A DNA stretch of 64,000 nt from Limanda limanda (lineage: Eukaryota; Chordata; Actinopteri; Pleuronectiformes; Pleuronectidae): NCBI RefSeq assembly GCF_963576545.1, contig NW_026870547.1, positions 248,001 through 312,000 of the forward strand, read 5' to 3'. Under the pieces are notes generated by a model. It saw only the letters and a list, made by a program, of their open reading frames with translations, was not told the origin of the DNA and ran no database searches. A program made the position numbers and the translations under genes. Shown here piece by piece: positions 61,385 through 64,000 of the stretch (position 1 is the first letter of the stretch; each line of letters opens with the position of its first letter).

Positions 61385-64000
61385 CTCAGATTTTGGGGGA
61401 ATTTCGTCGGTCGACCTCTTCCGAAGGTCGTACAAGCTCGGGGATGGTACCAATCGATCTGCAGGACCCAAATTAGTCCAGATGCAACCACTTTCCAAGT
61501 CTCTCCGACCTTCACAAAAAAAGTTATTCAAGAATATCTCTTTCTCCTATGTGCTTTCATCCCTAACCCTAACCCTAACCCTTCCGAAAGTCGGAGAAGC
61601 TCAAGGATGGTACCGATCGATGCGCGCTACCCCATTTAGTGGGGGTAGAGCCTACTTGCAAGTCTCTCCGACCTTCACAAAAAAAGTTATTCAAGAATAT
61701 CTCTTTCTCCTATGTGCTTTCATCCCTAACCCTAACCCTAACCCTTCCGAAAGTCGGAGAAGCTCAAGGATGGTACCGATCGATGCGCGCAACCCCATTT
61801 AGTGGGGGTAGAGCCTACTTGCAAGTCTCTCCGACCTTCACAAAAAAAGTTATTCAAGAATATCTCCTCAGATTTGGGGGAATTTCGTCGGTCGACCTCT
61901 TCCGAAGGTCGTACAAGCTCGGGGATGGTACCAATCGATCTGCAGGACCCAAATTAGTCCAGATGCAACCACTTTCCAAGTCTCTCCGACCTTCACAAAA
62001 AAAGTTATTCAAGAATATCTCTTTCTCCTATGTGCTTTCATCCCTAACCCTAACCCTAACCCTTCCGAAAGTCGGAGAAGCTCAAGGATGGTACTGATCG
62101 ATGCGCGCTACCCCATTTAGTGGGGGTAGAGCCTACTTGCAAGTCTCTCCGACCTTCACAAAAAAAGTTATTCAAGAATATCTCTTTCTCCTATGTGCTT
62201 TCATCCCTAACCCTAACCCTAACCCTTCCGAAAGTCGGAGAAGCTCAAGGATGGTACCGATCGATGCGCGCTACCCCATTTAGTGGGGGTAGAGCCTACT
62301 TGCAAGTCTCTCCGACCTTCACAAAAAAAGTTATTCAAGAATATCTCTTTCTCCTATGTGCTTTCATCCCTAACCCTAACCCTAACCCTTCCGAAAGTCG
62401 GAGAAGCTCAAGGATGGTACCGATCGATGCGCGCTACCCCATTTAGTGGGGGTAGAGCCTACTTGCAAGTCTCTCCGACCTTCACAAAAAAAGTTATTCA
62501 AGAATATCTCTTTCTCCTATGTGCTTTCATCCCTAACCCTAACCCTAACCCTTCCGAAAGTCGGAGAAGCTCAAGGATGGTACTGATCGATGTGCGCAAC
62601 CCCATTAATGGGGGTAGAGCCTACTTGCAAGTCTCTCCGACCTTCACAAAAAAAGTTATTCAAGAATATCTCCTCAGATTTGGGGGAATTTCGTCGGTCG
62701 ACCTCTTCCGAAGGTCGTACAAGCTCGGGGATGGTACCAATCGATCTGCAGGACCCAAATTAGTCCAGATGCAACCACTTTCCAAGTCTCTCCGACCTTC
62801 ACAAAAAAAGTTATTCAAGAATATCTCTTTCTCCTATGTGCTTTCATCCCTAACCCTAACCCTAACCCTTCCGAAAGTCGGAGAAGCTCAAGGATGGTAC
62901 TGATCGATGCGCGCTACCCCATTTAGTGGGGGTAGAGCCTACTTGCAAGTCTCTCCGACCTTCACAAAAAAAGTTATTCAAGAATATCTCTTTCTCCTAT
63001 GTGCTTTCATCCCTAACCCTAACCCTAACCCTTCCGAAAGTCGGAGAAGCTCAAGGATGGTACCGATCGATGCGCGCTACCCCATTTAGTGGGGGTAGAG
63101 CCTACTTGCAAGTCTCTCCGACCTTCACAAAAAAAGTTATTCAAGAATATCTCTTTCTCCTATGTGCTTTCATCCCTAACCCTAACCCTAACCCTTCCGA
63201 AAGTCGGAGAAGCTCAAGGATGGTACCGATCGATGCGCGCTACCCCATTTAGTGGGGGTAGAGCCTACTTGCAAGTCTCTCCGACCTTCACAAAAAAAGT
63301 TATTCAAGAATATCTCTTTCTCCTATGTGCTTTCATCCCTAACCCTAACCCTAACCCTTCCGAAAGTCGGAGAAGCTCAAGGATGGTACCGATCGATGCG
63401 CGCTACCCCATTTAGTGGGGGTAGAGCCTACTTGCAAGTCTCTCCGACCTTCACAAAAAAAGTTATTCAAGAATATCTCTTTCTCCTATGTGCTTTCATC
63501 CCTAACCCTAACCCTTCCGAAAGTCGGAGAAGCTCAAGGATGGTACTGATCGATGCGCGCAACCCCATTTAGTGGGGGTAGAGCCTACTTGCAAGTCTCT
63601 CCGACCTTCATAAAAAAAGTTATTCAAGAATATCTCCTCAGATTTGGGGGAATTTCGTCGGTCGACCTCTTCCGAAGGTCGTACAAGCTCGGGGATGGTA
63701 CCAATCGATCCGCAGGACCCAAATTAGTCCAGATGCAACCACTTTCCAAGTCTCTCCGACCTTCACAAAAAAAGTTATTCAAGAATATCTCTTTCTCCTA
63801 TGTGCTTTCATCCCTAACCCTAACCCTAACCCTTCCGAAAGTCGGAGAAGCTCAAAGATGGTACCGATCGATGCGCGCTACCCCATTTAGTGGGGGTAGA
63901 GCCTACTTGCAAGTCTCTCCGACCTTCACAAAAAAAGTTATTCAAGAATATCTCTTTCTCCTATGTGCTTTCATCCCTAACCCTAACCCTAACCCTTCCG
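61385..64000 (+). repeat. Array block 7g: b AA B AAA A' B AAAA a B A and a partial A
   Basis: A' at 62511-62672 is one base short and reads CCCATTAATGGGGG. Private change: CTTCATAAAA at 63611. The window ends inside an A (63955-64000), so the array continues to the right. Confidence 0.9.
62511..62672 (+). repeat. A monomer with one-base loss at the hairpin loop (162 bp)
   Basis: ATTTAGTGGGGG has become ATTAATGGGGG: one base lost and one changed near 62606-62609. The hairpin arms remain nearly intact. Confidence 0.85.

Larger units (their letters stand above)
1..64000 (+). repeat. Satellite array of telomere-hexamer-bearing A monomers and related B monomers
   Basis: The window is a head-to-tail tandem array with no interruption, inversion or unique insert. 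Two monomer families alternate irregularly: A (163 bp, 272 copies; 157-bp form, 23 copies) and B (155 bp, 83 copies; 156-bp form, 19 copies), plus one B/A hybrid. I counted them by following the A landmark GTGGGGGTAGAGCC and the B landmark CTCAGATTT. The summed lengths, with 24 bases at the left edge, 46 at the right edge and two one-base deletions, equal 64,000. The A family carries (CCCTAA)2-3, always C-rich on the plus strand. This fits a eukaryotic subtelomeric or heterochromatic satellite. The chromosome position is inferred, since neither array edge is visible. Monomer size is close to nucleosomal, as in many satellites. Confidence 0.98.

Noticed and set aside
1..64000. CRISPR array
   Set aside because: Units are 155-163 bp, contiguous and nearly identical, with no unique spacers; eukaryotic telomere hexamers argue against a prokaryotic source.
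1..64000. Transposable element or rDNA origin of the repeat
   Set aside because: I see no terminal inverted or long terminal repeats, no target-site duplications, no reverse transcriptase or transposase frame, and no recognisable rRNA or intergenic-spacer motif.
1..64000. Array as a pure assembly artefact
   Set aside because: Private single-copy variants are spread along the window and tagged blocks differ by ordered mutations and whole-hexamer or whole-monomer indels, as expected of real DNA. Exact copy number and the near-identical duplications still depend on the quality of the long-read assembly.

Overview
The whole 64 kb window is one uninterrupted tandem satellite array. I see no protein-coding gene, RNA gene, transposon or unique sequence. 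It comes from a eukaryote. The main monomer carries a short block of the telomere hexamer CCCTAA (TTAGGG on the other strand), in the same orientation in every copy. TTAGGG telomeres occur in animals, many fungi, several protist groups and some Asparagales plants, so the sequence does not fix the organism. Subtelomeric or pericentromeric heterochromatin is the likeliest setting. The plus strand is the C-rich strand throughout, so if the array has the usual subtelomeric orientation the chromosome end lies to the left.

Two related monomers build the array. Notation used below: A = 163 bp with (CCCTAA)3; a = 157 bp, the same with (CCCTAA)2; B = 155 bp, no telomere block; b = 156 bp, a B with one extra T in its T-run; h = one B/A hybrid; B* = a B with ATGTAG in place of AATTAG; A' = an A lacking one base. 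Monomers start just after the shared AAGAATATCTC. A and B align without gaps over their last 123 bp (100 of 123 identical by my count, the final 45 bp identical). Their first parts (40 bp in A, 32 bp in B) are unrelated. By hand I read 272 A (two of them A', plus a partial 273rd at the right edge), 23 a, 83 B, 19 b and 1 h, with a 24-base monomer tail at the left edge. These lengths add up to exactly 64,000, so every base is accounted for.

The order is not random. Every true b sits in the core b-A-A-B (A may be a), and the A before b carries linked diagnostic bases. Runs of one to seven A units separate the B units. Layout: 1-5342, mixed A-rich blocks; 5343-7242, a 475-bp B-A-a trimer array; 7243-13205, core blocks with the hybrid at 8213-8368; 13206-14155, a second piece of trimer array; 14156-19310, mixed; 19311-35644, a domain with five B-B pairs and five B* units, including a 4,169-bp tandem duplication; 35645-64000, A-rich blocks containing an 801-bp tandem duplication and multi-kilobase copies offset by 9,165/9,171 and 9,651 bp. 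Shared private mutations prove these duplications and give a partial history of how the array grew.

Nothing here works as a gene set. Possible activity would come from the DNA itself: about 270 four-run TTAGGG G-quadruplex motifs, all on the minus strand, a strong hairpin in A, and an invariant 45-bp box in every monomer. Open reading frames of up to 272 codons exist, but they are by-products of repeat length arithmetic.
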